Assembly (NCBI GenBank): GCA_964390005.1
Contig: CAYMGM010000001.1
Location: 671,217-735,216 of the forward strand
Length of the DNA stretch: 64,000 bases
Direction of reading: 5' to 3'
Source: CAYMGM01 sp964390005
Lineage (GTDB): Bacteria > Pseudomonadota > Alphaproteobacteria > UBA9219
Positions 36,660-44,282 of this stretch are shown in pieces. Numbering within the stretch: the stretch's first letter is position 1; the number at the start of each line of letters is the position of its first letter. The translations under genes and the position numbers were made by a program. The notes under the pieces are model-generated. The model was given only the letters and a program-made list of their open reading frames with translations, ran no database searches and was not told the origin of the DNA.

Positions 36660-37700
36660 TTAATTTTCTACCAAATAGGTTAAAAAGCGCACGCTCGCCG
36701 CTTTCCAGTCTCGGGCCAACGCAAAAGAACGCGCTTTTTCCACATTTTTTGGCAAGGAAAGCGCCTTTTCAACCGCGCGGCCCAAATCTTCATCCATCGC
36801 AGCAAAAGCAGCGCAGGAAGGATCGGCAAACAAATCGCGCGGCCCCGAGGCAGGAAAAGCCGCGATTCGCAAGCCCGATGCCGCCGCCTCAAGCAAAACA
36901 AGCCCCAACGTATCGGTCTTGGACGGAAAAACAAAAAGATCCGCCCCCGCATAATAGGCCGCCAAGTCTTCGCCAACGGCTTGCCCTACGAAAAGAGCCT
37001 TTGGATATTTCTCTTTCAAAACTTGTAAAGAAGGACCTTCACCAACGACAATCTTCGTTCCCGGGACAGGAAGTTCTAAAAAGGCGGGTAAGTTCTTTTC
37101 GACAGCAACCCGCCCGACATAAAGCAACAAGGGTTTTTGCAACCCCGCATAGCGCGGCGCAGGCGGCGCACTGGGGCGAAAAAGGTCCGTATCGACGCCG
37201 CGCGGCCAAAGGCGCGCTTGGGTCAGGCCCTTTTCTTTTAAAAGATCGACCAGCGCTGCCGTTGGCGCCAAAACAGCCCACGCGGGCCCATGAAAACGCC
37301 GCAAAACGCGCCAAACCCACGGCTCGGCCACGCCTTGCAAACAGGCTGGCAGACGCGCCGCCACATAGGCCGGAAAATGCGTGTGATAGGCCGTCGTAAA
37401 AGAGCGTTTTTGGGCAAGGCACAAATGCCGCGCCGCCCACCCCAAGGGCCCCTCGGTCGCAATATGGATAGCGTCAGGCGCAAATTGAGCCATCAACGAA
37501 TGCAAAGCTTGCGAGGCCCCCAAAGCCAGCGAAATATCGGGGTAAGTCGGCAAAGGCACACGCCAGCAAGGCAGATCGTAAGGCCCCACCACGCGCGTAT
37601 CATGGCCCATGGCGCGGAGAACAGAGACGGTCGCTTCAAGCGTTCGGACGACCCCATTGGTTTGAGGAAGCCATGCGTCCGAGACGATCAAAATCTTCAT
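36660..37700 (-). CDS. GT4-family glycosyltransferase
   Basis: A 346-residue GT-B glycosyltransferase. The N-terminus MKILIVSDAWLPQTNGVVRTLE and the C-terminal VGEGPS...KALFVGQ and SKTDTLGLVLLEAAASGL (E-x7-E nucleotide-sugar motif) are typical of GT4 glycolipid or mannosyltransferases of the MgtA/PimB type. The predicted acceptor is a lipid, but not proven. It overlaps the metallophosphoesterase stop by an ATGA, so the two are co-translated. Confidence 0.85.
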   Translation of the reverse strand: MKILIVSDAWLPQTNGVVRTLEATVSVLRAMGHDTRVVGPYDLPCWRVPLPTYPDISLALGASQALHSLMAQFAPDAIHIATEGPLGWAARHLCLAQKRSFTTAYHTHFPAYVAARLPACLQGVAEPWVWRVLRRFHGPAWAVLAPTAALVDLLKEKGLTQARLWPRGVDTDLFRPSAPPAPRYAGLQKPLLLYVGRVAVEKNLPAFLELPVPGTKIVVGEGPSLQVLKEKYPKALFVGQAVGEDLAAYYAGADLFVFPSKTDTLGLVLLEAAASGLRIAAFPASGPRDLFADPSCAAFAAMDEDLGRAVEKALSLPKNVEKARSFALARDWKAASVRFLTYLVEN

Positions 37701-38572
37701 GACGCTAACGCTGCTTGCCGCGCCGCCGCTGCCATGGTCTGGCGCACATGATCCAAAAGCGCGGCCCGTTGACGCGGCCAATCAATAATCATAAGCGCGC
37801 CCGTTTGGTCTTCAACCAACGCCGTACAAGATTCGACCCAATCGCCGCAATTGCAATAACGGATGGCACCAATCGGGCGCATCTCGGCATGATGGATGTG
37901 GCCGCAAATGACGCCGTCAACGCGGCGGCGACGTGCTTCATCGGCGACGACATTTTCATATGCACCAATGTACTCAACGGCGTTTTTGACCTTGTACTTC
38001 AGATAAGAAGACAAAGACCAATAGGAAAACCCAAGTTTCCGGCGGATGCGGTTCAGCGCAGCATTCACAGCCAAGGCAAAGGTATAAGCGGCGTCGCCTA
38101 ATTTCGCGAGCCACTTGGCGTAATTGATGACGGCATCAAAGGCGTCGCCATGCAAAACGAACAGGCGTTTGCCATCTGCTGTCATGTGGATGACCGAATC
38201 CAAAACCTGAACCCCGCCAAAGGAAAGCCCGCAAAAATCGCGGGCTGCTTCGTCGTGGTTGCCGGGTAAAAAGAACACTTGCGTGCCTTTGCGCGCACGG
38301 CGCAGAATTTTTTGGATCACGTCATTGTGTTTTTGCGGCCAATACCAGTGTTTTTTCAACTGCCAGCCATCGACGACATCGCCAACCAGATAAAGAAGAT
38401 CCGATTCCGTATGGCGCAGAAAATCCAGGATCTGTTCGGCCTGACAGCCGCGCGTTCCCAAATGAAGATCTGAAATCCAGATGGAGCGAAAACGAAGAAC
38501 GGGCTCGTTTGAGGGGGGCTCGTCGTTGGCCCAAGCGCCTGTCGGCGCGCGCGTATCGATCGTTGTATCCAT
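37697..38572 (-). CDS. LpxH-like metallophosphoesterase
   Basis: A 291-residue dinuclear-metal phosphoesterase. Ligand motifs in order are DLHLG (Asp35, His37), GDVVD, GNHD (Asn105, His106), HGD and GHIHH. This set matches UDP-2,3-diacylglucosamine hydrolase-like enzymes (LpxH) and related lipid phosphoesterases. The protein is longer than E. coli LpxH (240) and likely a relative with another substrate. It is followed by a GT4 glycosyltransferase with a 4-nt overlap. Confidence 0.85.
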   Translation of the reverse strand: MDTTIDTRAPTGAWANDEPPSNEPVLRFRSIWISDLHLGTRGCQAEQILDFLRHTESDLLYLVGDVVDGWQLKKHWYWPQKHNDVIQKILRRARKGTQVFFLPGNHDEAARDFCGLSFGGVQVLDSVIHMTADGKRLFVLHGDAFDAVINYAKWLAKLGDAAYTFALAVNAALNRIRRKLGFSYWSLSSYLKYKVKNAVEYIGAYENVVADEARRRRVDGVICGHIHHAEMRPIGAIRYCNCGDWVESCTALVEDQTGALMIIDWPRQRAALLDHVRQTMAAAARQAALAS

Positions 38573-38622
38573 GCTTCGGTTTCGCGAAGGTGATTGATGT
38601 GAATCTTCTTAGCCGATCACAA

Positions 38623-40209
38623 TCAACCTGTCGCCTGAATTTTCACTTCAACATCGGCCGTTTGCGGGGATTCGATCCATTGGCGGGCTTGGACATAGTC
38701 AATCTTCCCCGAACTGAGAAGCGGCAGATGCGCCACGCAAACAATTTGCCCCGGCATAGCCAGCGTCGGCAACCCCGCCCGCCGCAAAGACTGACGCACG
38801 GCGTCTAGCGTCGCCCCCGCATCATCGGTCATCAGGACAAGGCGTTCGCCTTTGCGCGGATGCGGCACATTAAGGACCAAATGCGCCCCATCGGGCCAAG
38901 CGGCGGCAATGGCGGCTTCAATGGCGGCCAACGACACCATTTCGCCACCGATCTTGGCAAAGCGCTTCATACGGCCTTCGATGTACAAATAGCCGTCTTT
39001 ATCTTGCCGAACGACATCGCCTGTTTTGTGCCAGCCCCCTTCGGGCGGAATAATTTGCCCTGGCCTGTCTGCCAGCAAATAACCAAGCATGACATTTGGC
39101 CCGCGCACCCAAAGCATTCGCCCTTCTTCCAGCCCTTCGATGGCCTCAAGCCTTATATCGATCCCCGGCAAAACAAAGCCTATCGAGCCTTCGCGCACCT
39201 TTCCGGGTGGATTGACGCTAATCACCGGCGCTGTCTCAGTGACGCCGTAACCCTCGATAATTTCCTTGCCGAAGACATTTTGCCAACGCGCGCGCACATC
39301 GGGACGCAGTTTTTCAGCACCAGCTACGACAATGCGCAAGCTGGCAAAATCCTCTGCCGTGCCACAGCGCGCATACCCAGCCAGAAACGTGCTGGTGCTT
39401 AGACTAATCGTCGCCTGTTCGGACCGGATATAAGACGGGATTTCGTGATAATGAAGAGGCGATGAGTAAAAGAAAACCCTAAGCCCCGACAAAAGAGGAA
39501 GCAAAGCTCCGACGGTCAAACCAAACGAATGGTAAAGCGGCAGGCAAGCGAACATAACGTCCGTCGGCGCAAAAGTGACAATCGCATGAAATTGGCGAAT
39601 GTTCCAAACGATGTTCGCATGACTTAAGACAACGCCTTTGGGCAAACCTTCCGATCCCGAGGTAAACAAAACCACGGCAGGCGCGTCAGGATCGCGCCCG
39701 TTTTCGGTTTCGTGCCAATTGGCATGCGACATCGTTTGCGCCAGAAGATCTTCAAGATAAAACAGACGCAATCCGGCATCGATCAAGGCCGCCTCAAGAA
39801 GCCCCAGATGAGCCGCTTCGATAAAGGCATGCGACGTGATAACGGTACGGATCTGCGCCGTTTGACAAGCAGCCAAGACCCCCGCGGCTCCAGCATTAAA
39901 ATTGATCATCGCCACGACGCGTTGCAGCGCTTGAAGCGCAAAAAAGGTCAGCATCGTCCCGCTGGCCGTCGGCATCATCAGCCCAATCGTCTTGTGCTGT
40001 GCCGCGCCCAAAAGAGGCTCAAGCGTCCCCGCCAGCGCCCGCGCCCCCGCAATCAGGGCCGGATAGGAAAAAGGCGTGCCGCCCGGTGTGTTCATCACAA
40101 GATGCGCCGCTTGCGGACGCTGCGCGGCGGCTAAAAGGGCCGACCATAAATCGGCAACATCAGGGCCGTTTTGCATGGAATCTTTTGTTGAAGAAGGAAC
40201 CGACAACAT
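38623..40209 (-). CDS. AMP-binding acyl-CoA/acyl-ACP synthetase
   Basis: A 528-residue ANL-superfamily enzyme that activates an acyl group with ATP. P-loop-like VLFTSGSEGLPKGVVLSH, core EGYGVTETAP, and the KTGDVVRQDKDGYLYIEGRMKRFAKIGGEMVSL hinge are all present. It most resembles the acyl-ACP synthetase half of Aas. ATG 40209 has GAGG 7 nt upstream. It lies 50 nt upstream of the metallophosphoesterase and GT4 genes on the same strand and may supply acyl groups to a shared lipid pathway; this is inference. Confidence 0.85.
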   Translation of the reverse strand: MLSVPSSTKDSMQNGPDVADLWSALLAAAQRPQAAHLVMNTPGGTPFSYPALIAGARALAGTLEPLLGAAQHKTIGLMMPTASGTMLTFFALQALQRVVAMINFNAGAAGVLAACQTAQIRTVITSHAFIEAAHLGLLEAALIDAGLRLFYLEDLLAQTMSHANWHETENGRDPDAPAVVLFTSGSEGLPKGVVLSHANIVWNIRQFHAIVTFAPTDVMFACLPLYHSFGLTVGALLPLLSGLRVFFYSSPLHYHEIPSYIRSEQATISLSTSTFLAGYARCGTAEDFASLRIVVAGAEKLRPDVRARWQNVFGKEIIEGYGVTETAPVISVNPPGKVREGSIGFVLPGIDIRLEAIEGLEEGRMLWVRGPNVMLGYLLADRPGQIIPPEGGWHKTGDVVRQDKDGYLYIEGRMKRFAKIGGEMVSLAAIEAAIAAAWPDGAHLVLNVPHPRKGERLVLMTDDAGATLDAVRQSLRRAGLPTLAMPGQIVCVAHLPLLSSGKIDYVQARQWIESPQTADVEVKIQATG

Positions 40210-40229
40210 CCAAATGCCTCTAAATACCA

Positions 40230-40725
40230 AAGAATCGGGTCATCAGCATGCCACAAAAGGTCTGAAACGGGCGCAAAAAATGATCATCTTAATAATTTTG
40301 TTCAGATTCTTCTTTTTACGCTTTTTGCCTCTTTGACACTTTTTTTCTACGCGACCCGGAAGACATAAGCGCCCTTTTACCTTCCATCACTTCTTTTCGC
40401 ACGTGCAAAAGTAATATTAGCCTTGCTTTTTATTGGCATAGCGGCATAGAGTGTGCGCGTTTGGATGACTCCATGCCTACGCATCCTATCGGCCTTGGCC
40501 GGTAGAGGGCTTGCAAAAGCCCGGAAGACACGGTCCTCTGCTTGAAAAAGCGCCGCCGTTTTAACCTTCTTGCCTTTGTCGTCGAGTCTCACGCCCCCGC
40601 CCTTGGCGTCGTTGACGCTTGGGACGGTACCGAGAAGTCCAAACAAACCCCTTCGGCCATGACGGCCTGAGGGAAATCTAAACAGTGAGTCCAAAGACTA
40701 ACAAAGACTAAGGAGCATTAAGACT
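40230..40725 (+). other. Long intergenic region with a structured leader before the cold-shock gene
   Basis: About 500 nt without a supported gene. From about 40480 it is rich in hairpins: ATCGGCC...GGCCGGT, GGGCTTGCAAAAGCCC (GNRA-like loop), an AGAGG...CCTCT pairing enclosing it, and a GGCC/GGCC stem at about 40653-40678. The last 50 nt carry repeated CAAAGACTAA and a strong AAGGAG before ATG 40726. This fits a long cold-responsive mRNA leader. A minus-strand frame at 40377-40694 is considered spurious. Confidence 0.5.
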
Positions 40726-40938
40726 ATGGCTAACGGCACCGTGAAATGGTTCAACGCCACTAAAGGTTACGGTTTCATCCAACCCGCCGAAGGCGGCGCG
40801 GACGTTTTCGTTCACATCTCGGCTGTTGAAAAAGCGGGATTGCGCGACCTGAAAGAAGGCCAGAAAGTTTCGTATGAACTGGCGACACAGAAGGGCCGCA
40901 CGTCGGCTGTCAACATTCAGTTGGCTGACGCGGCTTAA
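40726..40938 (+). CDS. Cold-shock-domain protein (CspA family)
   Basis: A 70-residue OB-fold nucleic-acid chaperone. RNP1 KGYGFI and RNP2 VFVHI are intact, and the sequence opens MANGTVKWFNATKG. It binds single-stranded RNA and DNA and removes structure at low temperature or in stationary phase. A TAAGGAG is well placed before the ATG. The preceding leader is long and structured, as in cold-regulated csp genes. Confidence 0.96.
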   Translation: MANGTVKWFNATKGYGFIQPAEGGADVFVHISAVEKAGLRDLKEGQKVSYELATQKGRTSAVNIQLADAA

Positions 40939-40955
40939 CACGCCACGACTTCATG

Positions 40956-40987
40956 AAAAGGGCGGCTTTCAAAGCCGCCCTTTTTTT
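40956..40987. terminator. Bidirectional intrinsic terminator
   Basis: GGGCGGCTTT and AAAGCCGCCC form a perfect stem between AAAA and TTTTTTT, shared by the convergent csp and LolA-like genes. Confidence 0.9.
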
Positions 40988-40997
40988 GTCTTTCTTT

Positions 40998-41639
40998 CTA
41001 TTCGGGGCTTTCGCCGATATTTTCGGCTGTTTGCAACATCACCTCTTCATCCTCGCCCAAACCTTCGCGTGAGATTTGTTGGTTCGAAAAGGCAAAGCGA
41101 TCGGTCGTTCCATTGGCATGATAGGCGACAGCCTCTTCCAACCGCTGACCGCCTTTCGCCGTGATCGACGCAAAGGGTGCACGCAGCGAAGCCGGGTCTA
41201 AGGGCACACAGGTAATCGTCCAACTTTTTTGCGATCCTTCTTGGGTAATTTTAAAGCGCTTGCTCAAAGATTTGAAATCGCCCCCAAGGCCTGCCGTCAA
41301 CAAATTGGTTGCCTCGGCCAAAAAGGGCATTTGATTGGGCATAAACCGCATGACGGGCAGGCCGATAACCGCTTGGGTCATGCCCGTCGGTGTCACCGCC
41401 ACCGTCATGGGAAAAGGCCGTTCCACAATCCATAAAACGCCGCGATCAGGAACGACGATAAAGCGTCCGACGCTATGGACGACTTGGTTTAGCTTTTTAA
41501 CCATCCGTTCTTCTTCAAAGGTGCCGCGATAGATCTCGCCTTTGTGCAGCTTTTCGACGGGCCCCAAATTGGCGGCCTGAGCCTGCCCCATCATCAGCCC
41601 CAAAATCAGGAAAAATGTTAAAAAAGCGGATCGAAACAT
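40998..41639 (-). CDS. LolA-like periplasmic protein
   Basis: A 213-residue exported protein (signal MFRSAFLTFFLILGLMMGQAQA). The part FEEERMVKKLNQVVHSVGRFIVV...GVLWIVERPFPMTV resembles the half-barrel of LolA, the lipoprotein carrier from inner to outer membrane, in the order of its strands. Similarity is to the diverged LolA-related group rather than the main LolA. ATG 41639 has GGGAGC upstream; the longer frame to 41711 lacks a signal peptide. Confidence 0.65.
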   Translation of the reverse strand: MFRSAFLTFFLILGLMMGQAQAANLGPVEKLHKGEIYRGTFEEERMVKKLNQVVHSVGRFIVVPDRGVLWIVERPFPMTVAVTPTGMTQAVIGLPVMRFMPNQMPFLAEATNLLTAGLGGDFKSLSKRFKITQEGSQKSWTITCVPLDPASLRAPFASITAKGGQRLEEAVAYHANGTTDRFAFSNQQISREGLGEDEEVMLQTAENIGESPE

Positions 41640-41754
41640 GCGAAAAGCTCCCTTTGCCCGTGGTTCAGTTGCTTTTACCCCGGCATTGAGCCCTTTCCAA
41701 GGCGTTTTCAAGGAGACTTTTGAATTTTAGACCCGGGAAAGGCCCGGGAAAGGA

Positions 41755-41783
41755 TTGCGAGAAACGATAAAACAAGATAAAGC
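41755..41783 (+). promoter_or_regulatory. Possible sigma70-type promoter of tRNA-Pro
   Basis: TTGCGA and TAAAGC are separated by 17 nt, with a transcription start expected about 10 nt before the tRNA. Matches to consensus are partial. Confidence 0.3.
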
Positions 41784-41800
41784 TGTCCCCCTAAATGGCA

Positions 41801-41877
41801 CGGGGCGTAGCGCAGTCTGGTAGCGCGCAAGTTTTGGGAACTTGAGGCCCCGGGTTCGAATCCCGGCGCCCCGACCA
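41801..41877 (+). tRNA. tRNA-Pro (anticodon TGG)
   Basis: Cloverleaf: acceptor CGGGGCG with CGCCCCG (C1-G72 as in tRNA-Pro), D stem GCGC/GCGC, anticodon loop TTTGGGA (anticodon TGG), T arm CCGGG TTCGAAT CCCGG, encoded CCA. Its 3' half is duplicated at 46764-46813, which makes it the attachment site of the integrative element downstream. Confidence 0.96.
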
Positions 41878-41882
41878 TTTCA
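41833..41882. repeat. Left attachment site (tRNA side)
   Basis: 50 nt from TTTGGGAACTTG in the anticodon loop through CCATTTCA past the tRNA end. Identical to 46764-46813. The repeat restores a full tRNA gene at this end. Confidence 0.93.
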
Positions 41883-41916
41883 AACAAAGACTTAGCTTTT
41901 CCCATCCTCTCAAAAG

Positions 41917-42960
41917 TCACGAGTTGGGCACTTTCCGCGCTAGCGGTTGGGCACTCACCCCCTCAAACTTATCAATCGCCGCCATTGCCAGAACCTTCTG
42001 ATTGGCCTGTTTTGAATAATAGGCCGCCATCTGATCCGTCCGGTGTCCGGTGATGGCTTTGATCTGTTCGGTGGTGCATCCGGCCTCGGCCAGCATAACC
42101 GCAGCGGTCTTTCGCAGACCGTGAAAAACCAGATCGTCGGGCAGCTTGGCTGCGCGCACGGCCTCCTTAAACTTGTGTTTCAGATAGTCGGCCTTGTAGG
42201 GAATCCCCGTGGCCGAAGTCAGGATCATCACCGCCGTTTTGTCGGCAACCTCATCCAGCGTGGCGCGTAGGTTCCGGTGCAACGGTATCCAGACCTTTGT
42301 GCCTGTCTTTTGTTGCGTGACTTCAATGCCGCCATCTTTAATCTGGTTCCAGCGCATTTTGATCACATCGCTTAACCGCTGGCCCGTATAGAGCGCCAGA
42401 TCAAGCGCAAGGCGCATTTGCTTTGGCGCAGAGGCGCGAAAGGCTTCAACCTCCTCATGTGTCCAAGGTCGCCATTCGCCGATTTTCATTTTCTTCATGT
42501 TGGCGACAGGATTGACGGCAACAAGCCCGCGATCTATGCCGAAGGAATAAAGGCGGCTGATCGTTGCCATCAAATTGTTGGCCTTGGCGGGCATGTTCAC
42601 AAATCCGTCACGCCATTCAAGAACGACACGACGTGTCAGGCTTTTTGCCGGAAACCGCCCCAACTTCACCGCGATCAAATCCAGATTGTAGAGATAGATT
42701 TCCCGAACGCTTGGCTTTAGCAACGCGTATTCCGAGCTTCGCTTAAACGTCTCGATCATCGCGGCAATGCTGTCCGGCGCAATGAAACTTGCATCTTTTT
42801 CATTTTCAAAGCCGTCATGGATGCGCCGATAGGCTTCCATGAACTCTTTCGTGGAAGGATCGGGAGGCAGCGGAAACCGCAGCCCCCCGCGCCGGTAGCG
42901 ATAATAAATCCGCCCCTTGGCTTTGTTCCTTTCGACATAGGGAAGATCAACAATCCCCAC
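41917..42960 (-). CDS. int: Tyrosine-family site-specific integrase
   Basis: A 347-residue phage-type tyrosine recombinase. Catalytic residues visible are Arg195 (TGQRLSD), Lys218, His280 and Arg283 (HGLRKT), His306 (GHRTDQ) and Tyr315 (AAYYSK). The N-terminal half contains a SAM-like core-binding domain. The start is GTG 42960, with GGAGG 6 nt upstream; a longer frame to 43008 is less likely. It overlaps the stop of the HTH gene by 14 nt. It lies next to, and points towards, the tRNA-Pro it uses as attachment site. Confidence 0.93.
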   Translation of the reverse strand: MGIVDLPYVERNKAKGRIYYRYRRGGLRFPLPPDPSTKEFMEAYRRIHDGFENEKDASFIAPDSIAAMIETFKRSSEYALLKPSVREIYLYNLDLIAVKLGRFPAKSLTRRVVLEWRDGFVNMPAKANNLMATISRLYSFGIDRGLVAVNPVANMKKMKIGEWRPWTHEEVEAFRASAPKQMRLALDLALYTGQRLSDVIKMRWNQIKDGGIEVTQQKTGTKVWIPLHRNLRATLDEVADKTAVMILTSATGIPYKADYLKHKFKEAVRAAKLPDDLVFHGLRKTAAVMLAEAGCTTEQIKAITGHRTDQMAAYYSKQANQKVLAMAAIDKFEGVSAQPLARKVPNS

Positions 42961-43261
42961 GGATCGCCTCCAACATTTCGCTTTCCATGTTGGCGACATC
43001 ACCGACACCCGCGCGGCGATCCAACCAAGCTTCTACCGTGACGCGATCCCATCCCCCAACGATGGGGTCGCGTTTGGGGAAGCCCAACTGCCGAAGGCGC
43101 GGCAGGTGCTTGTAGAACCATGTTTGGGAGCGATTGAACCTCGCTGCAATTTGCTTGCCTGTCCACACGCGCGGAGACGGTAGCGGATAGGCTGAGCGAA
43201 TGCCTTTGTTGCGGGGGAGTCGTGATGGTGCGGCGACAGCGCACGAAGGTGCGTTTTCCAT
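42947..43261 (-). CDS. Small HTH DNA-binding protein, AlpA/excisionase-like
   Basis: A 104-residue protein. Its second half, VWTGKQIAARFNRSQTWFYKHLPRLRQLGFPK, followed by a beta-hairpin-like segment and VEAWLDRRAG, has the layout of MerR-like AlpA/Xis proteins. Such proteins bend attachment-site DNA and direct excision or regulate integrase. ATG 43261 has GAGG at 5 nt. It overlaps the integrase start, so the two are translated together. Confidence 0.75.
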   Translation of the reverse strand: MENAPSCAVAAPSRLPRNKGIRSAYPLPSPRVWTGKQIAARFNRSQTWFYKHLPRLRQLGFPKRDPIVGGWDRVTVEAWLDRRAGVGDVANMESEMLEAIRGDC

Positions 43262-43355
43262 AGTGACCTCTTCGTTGTTGTATCGCCGTCACAACGATTA
43301 GTATCACAGGAATAAGCGTGTGTATATAGCGTTCAGCGTGCAATAATAACGTTTA

Positions 43356-43673
43356 TTATTTAACCACGTTGGAACGGACGTTCGGGATATGACCGTTCAC
43401 GGCCTTCCAGAAGTTGTTGAACTTTTGGAATGCGCCCCAAGCGATGGATTTATTCGCCTTTTCGCCGATTTCCGGCAGAACCTCGCGGAAATCCACGCCC
43501 AAGATTTGTTCATATTTTTTGATCTTCTTGCGGTCGTGCATAAGGAACAGGGGCCGCCATCCCAAATGGCGACCGCACAGCAGCGCCCCAATCGCGCCTT
43601 CCAAATCGTTGAGCTGGCCTTTGAATTTGGCCGACGCTTCATCAACAATCTGGATATAGTCCTTGTCTTTCAT
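43356..43673 (-). CDS. Island protein of unknown function
   Basis: A 105-residue soluble protein, rich in Lys, Ile and charged residues and predicted mostly helical, with no recognised domain. ATG 43673 has AAGGGG about 7 nt upstream. The longer frame to 43736 has no ribosome site. It sits between the HTH gene and the hairpin-rich segment of the element. Functions such as regulator or anti-defence factor are possible but unsupported. Confidence 0.6.
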   Translation of the reverse strand: MKDKDYIQIVDEASAKFKGQLNDLEGAIGALLCGRHLGWRPLFLMHDRKKIKKYEQILGVDFREVLPEIGEKANKSIAWGAFQKFNNFWKAVNGHIPNVRSNVVK

Positions 43674-44282
43674 AGGCGACCCCTTCGGAAATATGCGCCA
43701 GATTGTAGATGAATCTCCTGTCTTAAAAGTTAACAAGGGGGCCTATAACTCTCGGCAAGGGCGGGCTTGAAGGATTGGGACGGATTGGGATCAAACTGTT
43801 CAGAAAAAGGGCGTCGCAAGAATGATACGGAAGGGGCCTATCCAAGGGGGTTGTCGCAATTTTGGGACTAATGGGGAGTATAACTAATACTCCCCATTTG
43901 CTTCGGCGGCGGTGTCCGCGCCTGCTGGCGCAGGCGCGGAGCCTCCCCCGCCTCGCCACCCTGCGGGCGGCGAGAGCGAGGCAGGCCGCAAGCGTCTAGC
44001 GAAGCCCCCATTCTGTCGCGCAGGGAGTCCGTCAGGGCCGCGCAAGGGGCACGGCGGCACCTTCCGCCCATAAACGGCGCAGGACTCGCCAGCGGGCAAA
44101 TAAGCGGCTCTAGCGTCCCCATCGGCGCGACGCCTCACGTCCTCGGCGGGGTTTAACCCGCCGACCCGCGCTTCGCGCGGGCGGGGGACAGCGCGAGGCT
44201 ACTGCGGGCCGTGGCTCTAGCGGAGAGTCCGCAGGGCATCCGTGGAAGGTGTTTGCGGCAGGCGGCTGTTTCTAAAGAATTT
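43674..44282. other. Non-coding, hairpin-rich segment of the element
   Basis: About 600 nt with no supported gene; two overlapping frames here have no ribosome site or domain. It contains at least four perfect inverted repeats: ATGGGGAGTA/TACTCCCCAT (43871-43897), CCGCGCCTGC/GCAGGCGCGG (43916-43939), CGGCGGG/CCCGCCG (44144-44163) and CCCGCGC/GCGCGGG (44165-44181). GC content is much higher than in the adjacent ATPase gene. It could be a transfer or replication origin, or a regulatory or RNA-coding region. Confidence 0.6.

Noticed and set aside
40377..40694. Minus-strand frame upstream of the cold-shock gene
   Set aside because: It lies over a structured leader, lacks a ribosome site, and its protein has no recognisable domain.
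43868..44138. Two overlapping minus-strand frames in the hairpin-rich segment
   Set aside because: No ribosome-binding site, no domain and strongly GC-biased low-complexity translation; the hairpins explain the sequence better.
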